50,724 nt of DNA from the NCBI RefSeq assembly GCF_030646925.1, contig NZ_JAUSKL010000125.1, positions 1 to 50,724 on the forward strand, given 5' to 3'. How positions within the stretch are numbered: position 1 is the first letter of the stretch; every line of letters starts with the position of its first letter. Both the position numbers and the translations under genes were made by a program. Positions 8,144-17,611 of the stretch are shown here, in pieces. Source of the DNA: Candidatus Binatus sp. (GTDB lineage: Bacteria > Desulfobacterota > Binatia > Binatales > Binataceae). The notes beneath the pieces are model-generated. The model worked only from the letters and a program-made list of their open reading frames with translations. It ran no database searches and was not told the DNA's origin.

Positions 8144-8948
8144 ACCGGCCCGTGTAGCGAGGTTTCCGTTTCTCCATGAAAGCGCGCGGGCCTTCCTTGG
8201 CGTCGTCGGTCACCATCACTTCGCGCGCGATTGCGTTCTCGATCTTGAACGCCTCCGGCAGCGGCACTCCGGAGCATTTGATCACTGCTTCCTTGATTTT
8301 GCGCACCGCGAACGGACCGTTTTCCGCGATCCGCGCGGCTAGTTCCTCCGCCTTCGGCATCAGTTGCTCGCGCGGCACAACGTAGTTGATAAGTCCGAGG
8401 CGGTACGCTTCCGCCGCGTCGATTCGATTTCCTGTCAGCAGAATCTCCATCGCCTTGCAGTACGGCATTTGCCGTTGCAGGCGCGCGAGCGATCCCGCGC
8501 CCGGAATGATCGCCCACTTCACTTCCTGCAAGCCGAAACTCGCGCTATCGACCGCGACGCGCAGATCCGTCGCCTGGATAAACTCCATCCCGCCCGCAAT
8601 ACAGAAGCCGTTGATCGCCGAGATCACTGGCTTGTAGAACTCGAAACCCCGCAGCAGCGCGGTATCCGATATCGACGGATCCGCCAGCAGCTTGCGATCC
8701 CAGTCATCCTCGGGCTGCCGCGCGCGCGAGAATAGCGGAATCAGCCGGCCGAGATCCGCGCCCGCCGAGAATGCCTTGTCGCCGGCGCCGGTTACGATTG
8801 CAACACGCACATCGTCATTGCGCGCGACTTCGCGCCACGCCTCCGACATCTGCACGAGCATCTCGGGGCTGAGCGCATTGTGCACCTCGGGACGGTTCAG
8901 CGTTAGGTAAGCGATATGTCCGCGGGTCTCGAACTTGAGTGCCGACAT
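8142..8948 (-). CDS. Enoyl-CoA hydratase/isomerase (crotonase family)
   Basis: A 268-residue crotonase-fold protein of normal length. The oxyanion-hole segments are AFSAGADLG near residue 60 and the NGFCIAGGMEF block near residue 113. VKWAIIPGAGSLARLQR near residue 143 corresponds to the segment around the first catalytic acid of hydratases, where an Ile-Pro-Gly-Ala stretch replaces the usual E-x-x-hydrophobic pattern; the second catalytic Glu is not obvious. The reaction could therefore be hydration, isomerisation or another CoA-thioester step. Start ATG at 8948 with GGAGGATCG upstream. It is transcribed alone on the minus strand, convergent with the repeat-protein gene. Confidence 0.88.
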   Translation of the reverse strand: MSALKFETRGHIAYLTLNRPEVHNALSPEMLVQMSEAWREVARNDDVRVAIVTGAGDKAFSAGADLGRLIPLFSRARQPEDDWDRKLLADPSISDTALLRGFEFYKPVISAINGFCIAGGMEFIQATDLRVAVDSASFGLQEVKWAIIPGAGSLARLQRQMPYCKAMEILLTGNRIDAAEAYRLGLINYVVPREQLMPKAEELAARIAENGPFAVRKIKEAVIKCSGVPLPEAFKIENAIAREVMVTDDAKEGPRAFMEKRKPRYTGR

Positions 8949-9145
8949 CGGAGCGATCCTCCAAGCGTGGGTTTCCCTTCTCGTAACTCACGCGACGCGC
9001 GAAAGCCACAGCGCGCACACGATCAGTTTGAGAATTTGATGCTACGCAAAAGGCAATGGCGCCGAGGATGCGGCCATCCCTGACGCCATCAAGCGACTTC
9101 AAGCTGATTCGCGGCGATACAGGACCTCTCCGCGAAGAGATTACT

Positions 9146-10426
9146 TCAGTTACCGGGCAACGCGCTGCCTAGATACGCGAAATCGCCGTTGCGATTCGCC
9201 GACATCGTCACCGCGCAAACCGTGTGCTTGGTCGATTCCAGAGTGTCGGCGGCCGGCAACGCTTCGGCCCTCGGCATCGTGAGATCCTCGAGCGTTTTGC
9301 CGCTGGTCAATTCATAGACCGCCTCGCGCCGGTCGGCATTCGATCCGCCGAACAGGATCGCTCCCGAATTGAGCACGACCGGATCGGCAACGCTCGCGAG
9401 CACCGGCCCGGCTTGCGCGTCCGGGTTGGTGCTGACCAGTACTTCGCGCCGCCGATAGACATCCGCGCTGACCAGCACCGGCGTCGTGCCGCATTGCGCC
9501 AGCAACGCGATCCTGCCGTTCGCATCGAGGCCCGGCCTGCCCGTCGAATAGAAATTCAGGCCCGCCTTGCCGCACGACATTCCCGACAGCGGAACCTGCT
9601 CGAGCTTGGAATCGTAAACGAACAGGCCCTCGCCCGCGGTGGTGCGAGCGGTGAACGCGGCCAGCGTTCCCTCGGCGCGCGGCAGCGGACTAACCGCCGC
9701 CGGCAGTCCGAAATTCTTTTTGAAGACGCCGCCGCCGGCCGCCGCTTCGCCTTCGATCGCCATCGCGCGCAGCCCGTCGCCGGAAAAGATCAGCTCGGCC
9801 TGTTTATCGCCCTCGAGAAAGCCGATGAACGCGCACGCGCCCGGCGCCCAACTCGTAACGCTGCCGAACTCGATATGCTTGAGCCGGCGTCCGTCCGGAA
9901 TTTTGTCGCCGATCGCCACCAGCCGCGACAGCTCTCCCTCCGCGATGCGAAAGATTGCCTCGCTATTGCTCGAATCGCGCGCGACGAAGATTACCCCGCC
10001 CGCAGCATCCACTTCAGGCCGTGGATCGACGTTCACCACCGGCTCGGGAAAGGCGCCATGCGAACTCGGAACTGAAATGCGCGCCACCCGTCCGATCGAG
10101 TCGCCCGCTTCGGCGCGAAACATGATCCAGCGCGGCATGCGAGCCTCGAACACCATCCCGCCGAAGAGCACGCTGCCGTCGTCGCTCACCGACGGCTGGC
10201 CCAGATCGCTGAGAATCGGCAGGTCATCCTGGCGCGCATCCACTTCGACCAGTTCGATCTCGCGGCCGTCGCGATTGTGCAGGTAGAGTCCATTCGATCG
10301 ATTGGCGGCCCCGCCGCCAAGCTCGAGCACGAATGCATGGCTCGAAGATGACGCGCCGGCCAGCAGGAAAATTGCGCCGATCGCGATGAACAGTTTCGAT
10401 TTTATCCGTGGGTTCACTCGTGACAA
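9146..10426 (-). CDS. Secreted beta-repeat protein, DUF7453/choice-of-anchor type
   Basis: A 426-residue exported protein. A Sec signal peptide (KLFIAIGAIFLLAGASSSSHA) covers about residues 11-31. The rest is built from repeating beta segments of the style N/D-x-x-G-x-(V/I)-x-F-x-(A/G): SDDGSVLFGGMVFEA, DAAGGVIFVARDSS, DANGRIALLAQCG and NSGAILFGGSNAD. This pattern fits the propeller-like 'choice-of-anchor NxxGxxxxxxx' proteins, whose function is unknown. No C-terminal anchor is visible; the protein stops shortly after GDFAYLGS. The start is TTG with AGGAG nine bases upstream; a GTG nine bases further in is a weaker alternative. Confidence 0.65.
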   Translation of the reverse strand: MSRVNPRIKSKLFIAIGAIFLLAGASSSSHAFVLELGGGAANRSNGLYLHNRDGREIELVEVDARQDDLPILSDLGQPSVSDDGSVLFGGMVFEARMPRWIMFRAEAGDSIGRVARISVPSSHGAFPEPVVNVDPRPEVDAAGGVIFVARDSSNSEAIFRIAEGELSRLVAIGDKIPDGRRLKHIEFGSVTSWAPGACAFIGFLEGDKQAELIFSGDGLRAMAIEGEAAAGGGVFKKNFGLPAAVSPLPRAEGTLAAFTARTTAGEGLFVYDSKLEQVPLSGMSCGKAGLNFYSTGRPGLDANGRIALLAQCGTTPVLVSADVYRRREVLVSTNPDAQAGPVLASVADPVVLNSGAILFGGSNADRREAVYELTSGKTLEDLTMPRAEALPAADTLESTKHTVCAVTMSANRNGDFAYLGSALPGN

Positions 10427-10510
10427 AAGTGAGAACTCCTTGAGGCAGATGCGGATGCGAATCAGGTCGCTGCGATGAATGCCGGCCGAGGCGGTTCCTG
10501 CCGGCGTGAT

Positions 10511-11406
10511 TCATCGGTACCAGATTTTTATCATTGGTACCTTTATGAAGCAATTTAATGTCAGGAAATTCCGACTTGCGCCGGACTTTCGTTCAGCCAT
10601 GTCACGCTCGCGACATTCATGCGCGGCGCGCTGAGATCGCGACGAGCCAGCGTATCGATGAGAGCCAAAAAAAGCGGAGGAACTCAGGATCGACTCGTTG
10701 ACCCGGCGGATCCGCCGCGAACCGGCATTGAGCGCCCAGGTATCGTCGCCTTTCCAGGCATCGGCGTAGCGGCATCGGATGAAGCCCGTGCCGCGGATTT
10801 CCTGCGGCGCAAGCAGTGGATAGAGCGCGAACAGCCAGTAGCGGCCGGTCGTCTTGAAGTCCTGATCGGTCGGCATCGGTTCGACTTCAGTGCGCCCGAC
10901 CAGGTCATAGCCGGCGTAGTGGCCGACCTGGAAGTACTCGATCTGTCCAGTCTGCGGACCTTTCTTCTGGTAGGCCGAATCGCAGTCGAAGAAGCGCAGA
11001 TCGTAGTCGTCGGTCGAGATCGGGCGGAACGCGTTGTTCCAAATGATCTTGACCGCGACGTCGCGATCGTTGGCACCGATCAGCGGAAACGGCTGTCCGG
11101 CCACGTAGCCGACGACCGAACGTTTGTCCTGGGATAGCCTGACCTGCGCGGAGTACTTTTCGGTCGCGTCCTTGTACGGCGGCGGCCAATCGACGCGCTG
11201 CGTCGGCACGATCTTCATCGTCATCCCGCGCTCGACCTTGTAATAAACCCCGGGCCCGACAAGATCTTTAACCTTGGTGGCGTTGTCGGGCGTGATGAAA
11301 TCTCCGGGCCGGACCTGCGCGTAGCCCGGCGAGTAGCCCAAAATCAGAAACGCCAGAATCGAGATGGATGTTGCGCAGACAGACGAGACGCTTTACCCCT
11401 ATGCAT
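10511..11406 (-). pseudogene. Broken DUF1329-family gene
   Basis: The frame at 10511-11341 encodes a DUF1329 protein (exported, lipoprotein-sorting-like fold, usually 400-450 residues). VRPGDFITPDNATKVKDLV, YDLRFFDCDS and RYADAWKGDDTWAL are recognisable. Both ends are damaged. Upstream, the frame reads through a hydrophobic signal peptide (ATSISILAFLILGYSPGYAQ) but has no ATG or GTG. An ATG at 11406 with GGAGG upstream lies in another phase, and one extra base near the GGGG run (11396-11399) would join it to the signal peptide. At the 3' end, after RRIRRVNESILSSS, a run of seven A/T bases (10667-10673) separates two phases. The alternative phase ends at 10561 and is protein-like, but does not match the normal DUF1329 C-terminus, so roughly 150-200 residues are missing. 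Confidence 0.6.
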
Positions 11407-11442
11407 ACGCTGCCTCCACTAGTAGTTATTGAGGTCTAAATT

Positions 11443-11529
11443 ATGAAGAAAACTAATGTTGCCATTAGACTAAATTATTCTGAACGTCAAAATCTAATAA
11501 TGCTGGTCGAAGAATCAATGAGGAATTAG
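11443..11529 (+). CDS. Possible 28-residue small protein in an AT-rich gap
   Basis: ATG at 11443 is preceded by GAGG at a spacing of eight bases and opens a 28-codon frame ending in TAG. The peptide begins MKKTNVAIRLNYSERQ and continues NLIMLVEESMRN. It looks protein-like, with the style of a ribbon-helix-helix N-terminal strand plus helix (V-A-I-R-L then S-E-R-Q). It is far shorter than functional RHH proteins (about 40-50 residues minimum), so it may be a fragment or a chance frame. It is AT-rich against the GC-rich flanks. Position is between the broken DUF1329 gene and the TetR regulator. Confidence 0.3.
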   Translation: MKKTNVAIRLNYSERQNLIMLVEESMRN

Positions 11530-11535
11530 GCTCGT

Positions 11536-11549
11536 CTAACGCTCGTTAG
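11536..11549. promoter_or_regulatory. Inverted repeat CTAACG-CT-CGTTAG upstream of tetR-like gene
   Basis: A perfect 6+2+6 inverted repeat 111 bases upstream of the TetR-family start codon. TetR proteins commonly bind such sites near their own promoter. No T tract follows, so a terminator is less likely. Assignment is positional only. Confidence 0.35.
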
Positions 11550-11660
11550 CCGCGACGCAAAGCGGATGCTCCGCCACCGGATGACGAGTTCGGAGCGCGG
11601 GAAATATTAGCGCGCAACGGTTTTACTTCTGCGCGGCTTGCGCTAAAGCTACTGACTCAC

Positions 11661-12380
11661 ATGACGACCGTAGTTCAGCACGAAATCGAGTCCTCGCGCA
11701 TTCAGCGGGTTATTCGCGAAGCGGAAGAGCTTTTTCTGCAGGAAGGCTTTCTGCATTTCAGCACCAACGACCTCGCACAGCGCCTCCGATGCTCGAAGCG
11801 CACGCTCTACAGTATCGCCGCGGACCGCAGCAGCTTCCTCGAATTTATTATCGCGCGGCATCTGCTGCGCTTGAATGAAAACATGCTCGCCGCGGCCGAA
11901 GCGGCCCCCGATTGGATGTCCGCGATCAACGCGATCCTCGAAGCGACGCTCGAAACCTTCGGTGCCGAAGCCACGCGCTTCATCAGCGACCTGACCCTAT
12001 TCCCCGGCGGCGTGCGCCTGCTGCGACAGACCGAAAATGCGCGCCTGGATATTCTCGCGCGCGTGATCGCCGCCGGAATCGCCGACGGAACGTTCCGCAA
12101 GATCGATTCGCGGCTCGCTGCCTACGCGATCATCGGAGCTTCGCGGCGAATATCGGAGGCGGATTTTCTGACGCGCTCGAAAATTCCCTGGAGCCACGCG
12201 CTAACCGGCTTGTACCAGTTCTTTTCGCGCGGATTGCTCGCGCCGGAATCGTCGCGCCGCATCCAGGCGCGCACTGCGCGCGGCGATTTATCGAGCGTCA
12301 AGGTTCTTTCCGGCAACGGCGCCCGGCCTGTTGTCGCCGGCCTGATATCGCGCGCCAAAAACGGCCGCGCGAATCGCTAA
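11661..12380 (+). CDS. TetR/AcrR-family transcriptional regulator
   Basis: A 239-residue protein, slightly longer than the usual 190-220. The N-terminal DNA-binding domain reads RVIREAEELFLQEGFLHFST, then NDLAQRLRCSKRTLYSIAADRSS. CSKRTLYSIA is the recognition helix region, with the Y of the classic TLYxHF signature kept. The remainder is helical and forms the ligand/dimer domain. Its last 40 residues are basic and low complexity. The neighbouring downstream gene, a copper-type ATPase, converges, so no direct target is implied. Upstream lies an AT-rich 250-base gap with an inverted repeat that could be its operator. Confidence 0.85.
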   Translation: MTTVVQHEIESSRIQRVIREAEELFLQEGFLHFSTNDLAQRLRCSKRTLYSIAADRSSFLEFIIARHLLRLNENMLAAAEAAPDWMSAINAILEATLETFGAEATRFISDLTLFPGGVRLLRQTENARLDILARVIAAGIADGTFRKIDSRLAAYAIIGASRRISEADFLTRSKIPWSHALTGLYQFFSRGLLAPESSRRIQARTARGDLSSVKVLSGNGARPVVAGLISRAKNGRANR

Positions 12381-12413
12381 CGCACGATCCATCCAATCGT
12401 CGCCCTACTCGGA

Positions 12414-14774
12414 TCAAAGCTCTGCGTTTCTCAGCCGGAGCGCGTTGGTGATCACTGACACCGAGCTAAGACTCATCGCGGCGCTCGCGATAATCGGACT
12501 TAGCAGGATGCCAAAGAAGGGATACAGGACGCCCGCCGCGATCGGCACGCCCAGCACGTTGTAGAAAAAAGCAAAGAACAGATTCTGCCGGATATTGCGC
12601 ATCGTCGCGCGGCTGAGGCGCCGCGCTTTCGCGATACCGCGAAGATCGCCCTTGATCAGCGTGACGCCCGCGCTCTCCATCGCAACGTCGGCGCCGGTGC
12701 CCATCGCGATACCGACCTGCGCCTGCGCCAGCGCCGGTGCGTCGTTGATACCGTCGCCGGCCATCGCGACGATGCGGCCCTCGGATTGCAATCGCTTCAC
12801 CACCGACGCTTTCTCCTCGGGCATCACCTCGGCTTCAACCTGATCGATACCTAGCTTCTGCGCGACCGCCGCTGCGGTGATTCGATTATCGCCAGTCAGA
12901 ATGACGATCCTGATGCCGTCATCGCGCAGCATCCCGATGGCTTCAGCGCTGGACGCCTTGATCGGATCGGCAACGCCGATCAGACCCGCCGCGCGGCCGT
13001 CGATCGCGACGAACATCACGGTGCGGCCGTCCTTTCGCTGCGCGTCGGCGTCAGCGGAAATCGCGTCGATCGCAACCCCGAGCGTGCGCATCAATTGAAG
13101 ATTCCCCAGCGCAATCGCGCGCCCTTCGATTCGTCCGGTCACACCCTGCCCCGTGAGCGATTTGAAATCATCGGAGGATGCGAGCGCCAGCCCGCGCTCT
13201 TCAGCGCCCGCGACAATCGCCGCGGCCAGCGGATGCTCACTGCCGCGCTCGAGACTCGCAGCGAGCCGCAAAACGTCGGCGTCGGCGAAACCGGCGAGCG
13301 CAGTCACCGACGCCAGGCGCGGTTTTCCTTCGGTTAGAGTCCCGGTCTTATCGACTACCAGCGTGTCGATCTTTTCCAGAATCTCGAGCGCTTCCGCGTT
13401 CTTGATCAAAACGCCAGCCATCGCGCCGCGGCCAGTGCCGACCATGATCGACATTGGAGTGGCAAGCCCGAGCGCGCACGGACACGCGATGATCAACACC
13501 GCGACCGCATTGACCAGCGCATACGCCATCCGCGGTTGCGGCCCGAAGATCGCCCAGGCGGCGAACGTAATCGCCGCGGAAATCACAACCGCCGGGACGA
13601 AGTATGATGCGACCACGTCGGCGAGCCGCTGAATCGGCGCGCGGCTCCGTTGCGCTTCGCTCACCATGCGCACGATCTGCGCGAGCAAAGTGTCGCTGCC
13701 GACCCGCTCGGCGCGCATGATCAAGCCGCCGGTTCCGTTGATCGTCGCGCCAATCACGCGGTCGCCACGTTTCTTCTCGATGGGGATGGGTTCGCCGGTG
13801 ACCATCGATTCGTCCACCGCGCTTTTTCCTTCTTCGACGACGCCATCGACCGGCACCTTCTCGCCGGGGCGCACGCGCAATCGATCACCGGGAACGACTC
13901 GATCAAGCGCGATATCCTCTTCGCGGCCGTCGGGCCGGATTGCGCGCGCAGTTTTCGGCGCCAGCCCGAGCAATGCCTTGATCGCGCTGCTGGTATTGCT
14001 GCGCGCGCGCAACTCCAGCACCTGCCCGAGCAGTACCAGCGCAGTGATAACCGCCGCCGCCTCGAAATAGACCGGCACCTCGCCGCCGGCGCCGCGGAAC
14101 GAATCGGGAAAGATGACCGGGAAGACCGCTGCGATCAAGCTATACCCGTAGGCAACGCCGATACCCATTCCAATCAACGTGAACATGTTGAGGCTGCGAT
14201 TGACGATCGATTGCCAGCCGCGAACGAATAGCGGCGCGCCCGCCCACAACACCACCGGGGTTGCCAGCGCCAACTCGAGCCACGGGATGAGCCCCATCGG
14301 AATCGCGCGCTGAACCGGATGCCCCGGTATCATGTGTGACATCTCGATCAGTATCAGCGGTATCGCGAGCGCGGCGCTGATCCAGAAGCGGCGCGTGATG
14401 TCGGCCAGTTCGGGTGAGACGGGTTCGTCGGCCGTCGCGACGCGCGGCTCCAGCACCATCCCGCAAATCGGGCAGTCGCCCGGCGCGGCGCGAACGATCT
14501 CCGGATGCATCGGGCAGGTGAAATCGCCCGCTTTGGACACTGATGCTTCCGGATGCGCGTGCTTCGGCGGCGACAGGTCAGTCTTCCGGGCTTCGAGATA
14601 TTGATGCGGCGCGGCTTTGAACTTCTCTAGGCATTTGGAACCGCAAAGATAAAATTTGCGTCCATCGTGCTCGAACGACCACTTCGCGGTGGCGATATTC
14701 ACCCGCATCCCGCAAACCGGATCGATCGCTTGATTCGCGGCTTGCGGACTCTCGGCGCTCTTCTCGGTGTCCAT
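12414..14774 (-). CDS. Copper/silver-type P1B ATPase with YHS and HMBD N-terminal domains
   Basis: An inner-membrane heavy-metal efflux pump. In order, counting from ATG 14774, it has a YHS domain ([17 protein letters not shown]) near residues 17-60 and a heavy-metal-binding domain ([19 protein letters not shown]) near 85-110. Six core transmembrane helices plus two extra N-terminal ones, an actuator domain with VTGEP, the ion-channel motif CPC (431-433), the phosphorylation site DKTGT (Asp475) and the hinge GDGIND follow. It lacks a classical GMTCxxC HMA domain; YHS plus HMBD replaces it, as in many soil bacterial CopA/SilP relatives. Cu(I)/Ag(I) specificity is supported by CPC and the C-terminal NALRLR ending. 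A TTG three codons upstream is an alternative start. Confidence 0.92.
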   Translation of the reverse strand: MDTEKSAESPQAANQAIDPVCGMRVNIATAKWSFEHDGRKFYLCGSKCLEKFKAAPHQYLEARKTDLSPPKHAHPEASVSKAGDFTCPMHPEIVRAAPGDCPICGMVLEPRVATADEPVSPELADITRRFWISAALAIPLILIEMSHMIPGHPVQRAIPMGLIPWLELALATPVVLWAGAPLFVRGWQSIVNRSLNMFTLIGMGIGVAYGYSLIAAVFPVIFPDSFRGAGGEVPVYFEAAAVITALVLLGQVLELRARSNTSSAIKALLGLAPKTARAIRPDGREEDIALDRVVPGDRLRVRPGEKVPVDGVVEEGKSAVDESMVTGEPIPIEKKRGDRVIGATINGTGGLIMRAERVGSDTLLAQIVRMVSEAQRSRAPIQRLADVVASYFVPAVVISAAITFAAWAIFGPQPRMAYALVNAVAVLIIACPCALGLATPMSIMVGTGRGAMAGVLIKNAEALEILEKIDTLVVDKTGTLTEGKPRLASVTALAGFADADVLRLAASLERGSEHPLAAAIVAGAEERGLALASSDDFKSLTGQGVTGRIEGRAIALGNLQLMRTLGVAIDAISADADAQRKDGRTVMFVAIDGRAAGLIGVADPIKASSAEAIGMLRDDGIRIVILTGDNRITAAAVAQKLGIDQVEAEVMPEEKASVVKRLQSEGRIVAMAGDGINDAPALAQAQVGIAMGTGADVAMESAGVTLIKGDLRGIAKARRLSRATMRNIRQNLFFAFFYNVLGVPIAAGVLYPFFGILLSPIIASAAMSLSSVSVITNALRLRNAEL

Positions 14775-14982
14775 CTGGTTCAAATCTTACGACGTCGCGT
14801 CGTCATTTCAGCGACCAGCCTATCCATACTTAGTATGAGGCTCAAACCGACGCTATGAGTGCGCGTTTTCGAACAATTCGAATCGCACCAAGTCTATGCG
14901 ACTCACGCGGCTAAAGAGAATTGCGCGCTCAGTTCGAATTACAGAAGCTTTATCCGAGCCGGCCTGGATTCTTCGCTATCGC

Positions 14983-16072
14983 CTACTTCGCCCCAACACT
15001 GCGATGCACATCATCGGTTGCGGGATTCGCCGGAGGCTGCCGCTCCGCGATGCCGACTGCATCATCCTCGACGGCGCGAGTGAAGAATTCAACCGTAGCA
15101 TCCAGATGCGCCCGCTCCCGATCCGTCGAAGGCAGCTTGGGATAGAAGTGAGATTGAATCGTGCGCGACCGCTCGGGCGTTGGCCCGGGAAAAAAGCTGC
15201 GAGACCAGGCCGCCGTTGCGCGACGGCGCCATCGAGACGTTGGGAAATATTGTCCGCACCACCGCGACGCCTTCCTCGGTCCGCCATTCTTCGACTGGCT
15301 TGCTTCTAAGCGCCGCGATTTTATGCTCGGGGAAAGCGACCCGCTGATGAGGTCCGTAAGCGTCGTAAGTCATGATGTTGTTCATGACCTGAGTACCTAT
15401 GCTCTTAGGATGCAGCGTTGCAAAGTGGTATCCCTCAAGATAGCCGTCGTGGGCCACCTTCCAGTTCGAAGTCGCCATCTCGTTGCGCTTGTAAACGTGA
15501 CAGTTTTCGAAGCCGAACGATTCCAGCTCCGGCAGCATCCCGCCGAGATAGGTTTCAATATCGATGACCGCGCCGGGCTTCAAAGACACAAAGATGAGCC
15601 CCGCCTTCTCGACGGATGGCAACTGCACGAGTCCGCGCGACGATTGATCCAGCTCGCCGAACTTCCGCTTGCCCGCGATTCCTATCAGTTCCCCGCAGTC
15701 ATCATAGGTCCAGCCGTGATAAGGACAAGTGAACCGATTACACTGCCCAACGCCCTGCTCAAGCAGCACCGCGCCGCGATGAGAGCATAAGTTGATAAAA
15801 GCTCGCGCTATTCCGTCCTTCCCGCGCACCATAGCCACGGGCACGCCTACGACTTCAATTGATTTGTAATCGCCCGACTGGCGTATCTCGCAGCTAAAGC
15901 CCAGCATCAGGGGCAGGCGCTTAAAGATTCGATCCATCTCGAGCTGCCAGCGTTCCGGATCGGTATAGTTGCGGATAGGGACATACTTCACTTCGTCGGC
16001 GGAATCGGTCGTACCGTTATCGATGTGTGCGATCAGGCGTTGCGCAAGGTCCAAATATTCAGCTCGTCTCAT
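14983..16072 (-). pseudogene. Frameshifted Rieske-type ring-hydroxylating oxygenase alpha subunit
   Basis: Start ATG 16072 with AAGGAG six bases upstream. The Rieske [2Fe-2S] ligands are Cys96, His98 (CSHRG) and Cys116, His119 (CPYHGW). Mononuclear iron ligands His216 and His221 lie in DGYLEGYHFATLH, with the bridging Asp209. After APSRNGGLVSQLF the frame leaves the family and stops at 15089. Removing one base from the A6 run at 15190-15195 restores PGPTPERSRTIQSH, then a helical tail FFTRAVEDDAVGIAERQP, ending at TAG 14983. That tail supplies the acidic third iron ligand, so the unrepaired product should be inactive. The repaired length is 362 residues. Partner reductase and ferredoxin are not nearby. 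Real decay and a homopolymer error are both possible. Confidence 0.8.
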
Positions 16073-16129
16073 AAGCGCTCCTTGCGGACTTCCAGCCACT
16101 TTAAGTCAAATGCGTATTCAAGGCGAGTC

Positions 16130-17029
16130 TCAGCGATTCTTGCGTTTCTCGAGTTCTTCAAGCGTGGCCGGCCAATCCTCGTGCAGCAGCCGCGAAAGCG
16201 CGCGATCGGCGAGCAGTCGTCCGCCGGTCTGGCACGCGGCGCAATAGTTGGTCTCGTTCGAGGCGTAGCGGATGCGCTGCACCTTCGCGCCGCATCGCGG
16301 ACACAGCTCGCCGTAACGGCCGTGCACCGCCATCGCGGGGTGAAAGGCCGTGACCTTTTCAGGAAATGCGCCGGCTAACTCAGATCGCAACCGATCGATC
16401 CATTCGCCGAGCGTCGCCTGCGTCGCGAGGTAGAGCTTTTCGATATCCTGCGGAGTGAGCTTTTGCGTCATAGCAAGCGGCGATAGCTGCGCGCGATGCA
16501 GAATCTCGTCGGAGTACGCGTTGCCGATTCCGCTGATAAGACTGGGGTCGGTAAGCGCGCGCTTAAGTGTATGGTTGGCCGATCGCAATACCTCTGTGAA
16601 CGCGGCGAGGTCCGTCTCCAATGGTTCGATGCCGCCCGCGGTCATCGCCTGGATACCCGCATCGCCTTCGACCACGTGCAGCGACGCGCGATGCTGAGTA
16701 CCGGCTTCAGTGAACGTCAACGCGCCGTTGTCGAACTCGAACGTAGCCAGGGCGCCTTTGCGTCCCGGCTTCGAATCCACCGGCTTCCAGTGCAGCCGGC
16801 CCGCGATTCGCAGATGCAGCACCAGCCACAAGTTGTTGTCCAGGCCAATCGCGATCTGCTTGCCAATGCGCCGCACGTCGCTAACAATCCTGCTATCGGT
16901 GGCCGACAACGGCGGGCTGGCAGAGCGCAGGAGAAAAGGACTCCTGACGATTGTGCGCTTGAGCTTGCGTCCGATAACGCGGTCGCTCAGTGCTTCGACG
17001 TAGAGAGTGATGTCAGGCAATTCCGGCAT
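16130..17029 (-). CDS. Fpg/Nei-family DNA glycosylase
   Basis: A base-excision repair enzyme with glycosylase/AP-lyase activity. ATG 17029 is chosen because it places the invariant Pro2-Glu3 (MPELPD) at the N-terminus, where Pro2 is the Schiff-base nucleophile. An upstream in-frame start at 17053 would bury it. The H2TH region includes ISGIGNAYSDEILHRAQLSP, with the conserved G-N-x-Y-x-D/E-E. The zinc finger is CPRCG, then CAACQTGG, so all four Cys are present. The length of 299 residues fits the family. Substrate preference (8-oxoG versus oxidised pyrimidines) is uncertain: MPELPD differs slightly from classical MPELPE. It is upstream of and co-directional with the frameshifted oxygenase gene. 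Confidence 0.9.
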   Translation of the reverse strand: MPELPDITLYVEALSDRVIGRKLKRTIVRSPFLLRSASPPLSATDSRIVSDVRRIGKQIAIGLDNNLWLVLHLRIAGRLHWKPVDSKPGRKGALATFEFDNGALTFTEAGTQHRASLHVVEGDAGIQAMTAGGIEPLETDLAAFTEVLRSANHTLKRALTDPSLISGIGNAYSDEILHRAQLSPLAMTQKLTPQDIEKLYLATQATLGEWIDRLRSELAGAFPEKVTAFHPAMAVHGRYGELCPRCGAKVQRIRYASNETNYCAACQTGGRLLADRALSRLLHEDWPATLEELEKRKNR

Positions 17030-17110
17030 GATCGTGCTCGCGATGCAGGCCACCTAAGGCCGCGCTTGTGATAGATTTACTCAATGCGACAGCCATGAGA
17101 GGACTAGCGC

Positions 17111-17515
17111 ATGAACTATTATCTTGCCAAGACCGACCCCGAGACTTATTCGATCGACGATCTCGAGCGCGAGAAGAAGACCGTCTGGGATGGCGTAACC
17201 AATCCGCAGGCGGTTCGCGTGATCCGCTCGATGAAGCCGGGCGATCGCGTATTCATTTATCATAGCGGAGAAGGTGTCGTTGGGATGGCGCTGGTTAAAT
17301 CAGAAGGCCGCGACGATCCGAAAAATCCGAAATCGGCGGTCGTCGATTTGGAGTTCGTCGGGCGCTTGAGTCCGACAACGTCGCTCGCGGAAATCAAGGA
17401 GTCGAAGCTATTCGGCGATTGGGCGCTGGTGCGCCAGGGCCGTCTCTCGACGATGGCCGCGCCGGAAAAGTTCGTCGCGTGGATGCGCGAACGCTACTCG
17501 ACATCGATTGTTTGA
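17111..17515 (+). CDS. EVE-domain protein
   Basis: A 134-residue single-domain protein of the EVE family (PUA/YTH-related fold, possible binding of modified nucleobases). The beginning MNYYLAKTDPETYSIDDLER, the block WDGVTNPQAVRVIRSMKPGD and YHSGEGVVGMALV are characteristic, with WDGV the conserved signature. Its length is normal for the family. It is divergent from the DNA glycosylase, with 81 bases between the two starts. Pairing with a repair gene is interesting but the association may be accidental. EVE domains have been proposed to take part in RNA or DNA modification recognition. Confidence 0.85.
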   Translation: MNYYLAKTDPETYSIDDLEREKKTVWDGVTNPQAVRVIRSMKPGDRVFIYHSGEGVVGMALVKSEGRDDPKNPKSAVVDLEFVGRLSPTTSLAEIKESKLFGDWALVRQGRLSTMAAPEKFVAWMRERYSTSIV

Positions 17516-17585
17516 AGTACCAAAGGCGACCCGCGAGGACATCGCCGCCGATAGGGTGCTCGCCCGATTTTCCGAATAGCCGCTA

Positions 17586-17611
17586 GTCAGGCCAGCTACT
17601 AGTGGCCTGAC
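17586..17611. repeat. Inverted repeat enclosing the cytochrome c stop codon
   Basis: GTCAGGCCA (17586-17594) and TGGCCTGAC (17603-17611) are perfect 9-base arms around an 8-base loop. The minus-strand stop codon of the cytochrome c gene (17599-17601) lies inside the loop. No T tract follows on the minus strand. It could serve as an mRNA 3' stabiliser or weak terminator. Confidence 0.6.

Noticed and set aside
7783-8517. Pro-rich minus-strand frame with many PPPGPVDS repeats
   Set aside because: It is the reverse complement of the GLSTGPGG repeats followed by the complementary frame of the enoyl-CoA hydratase.
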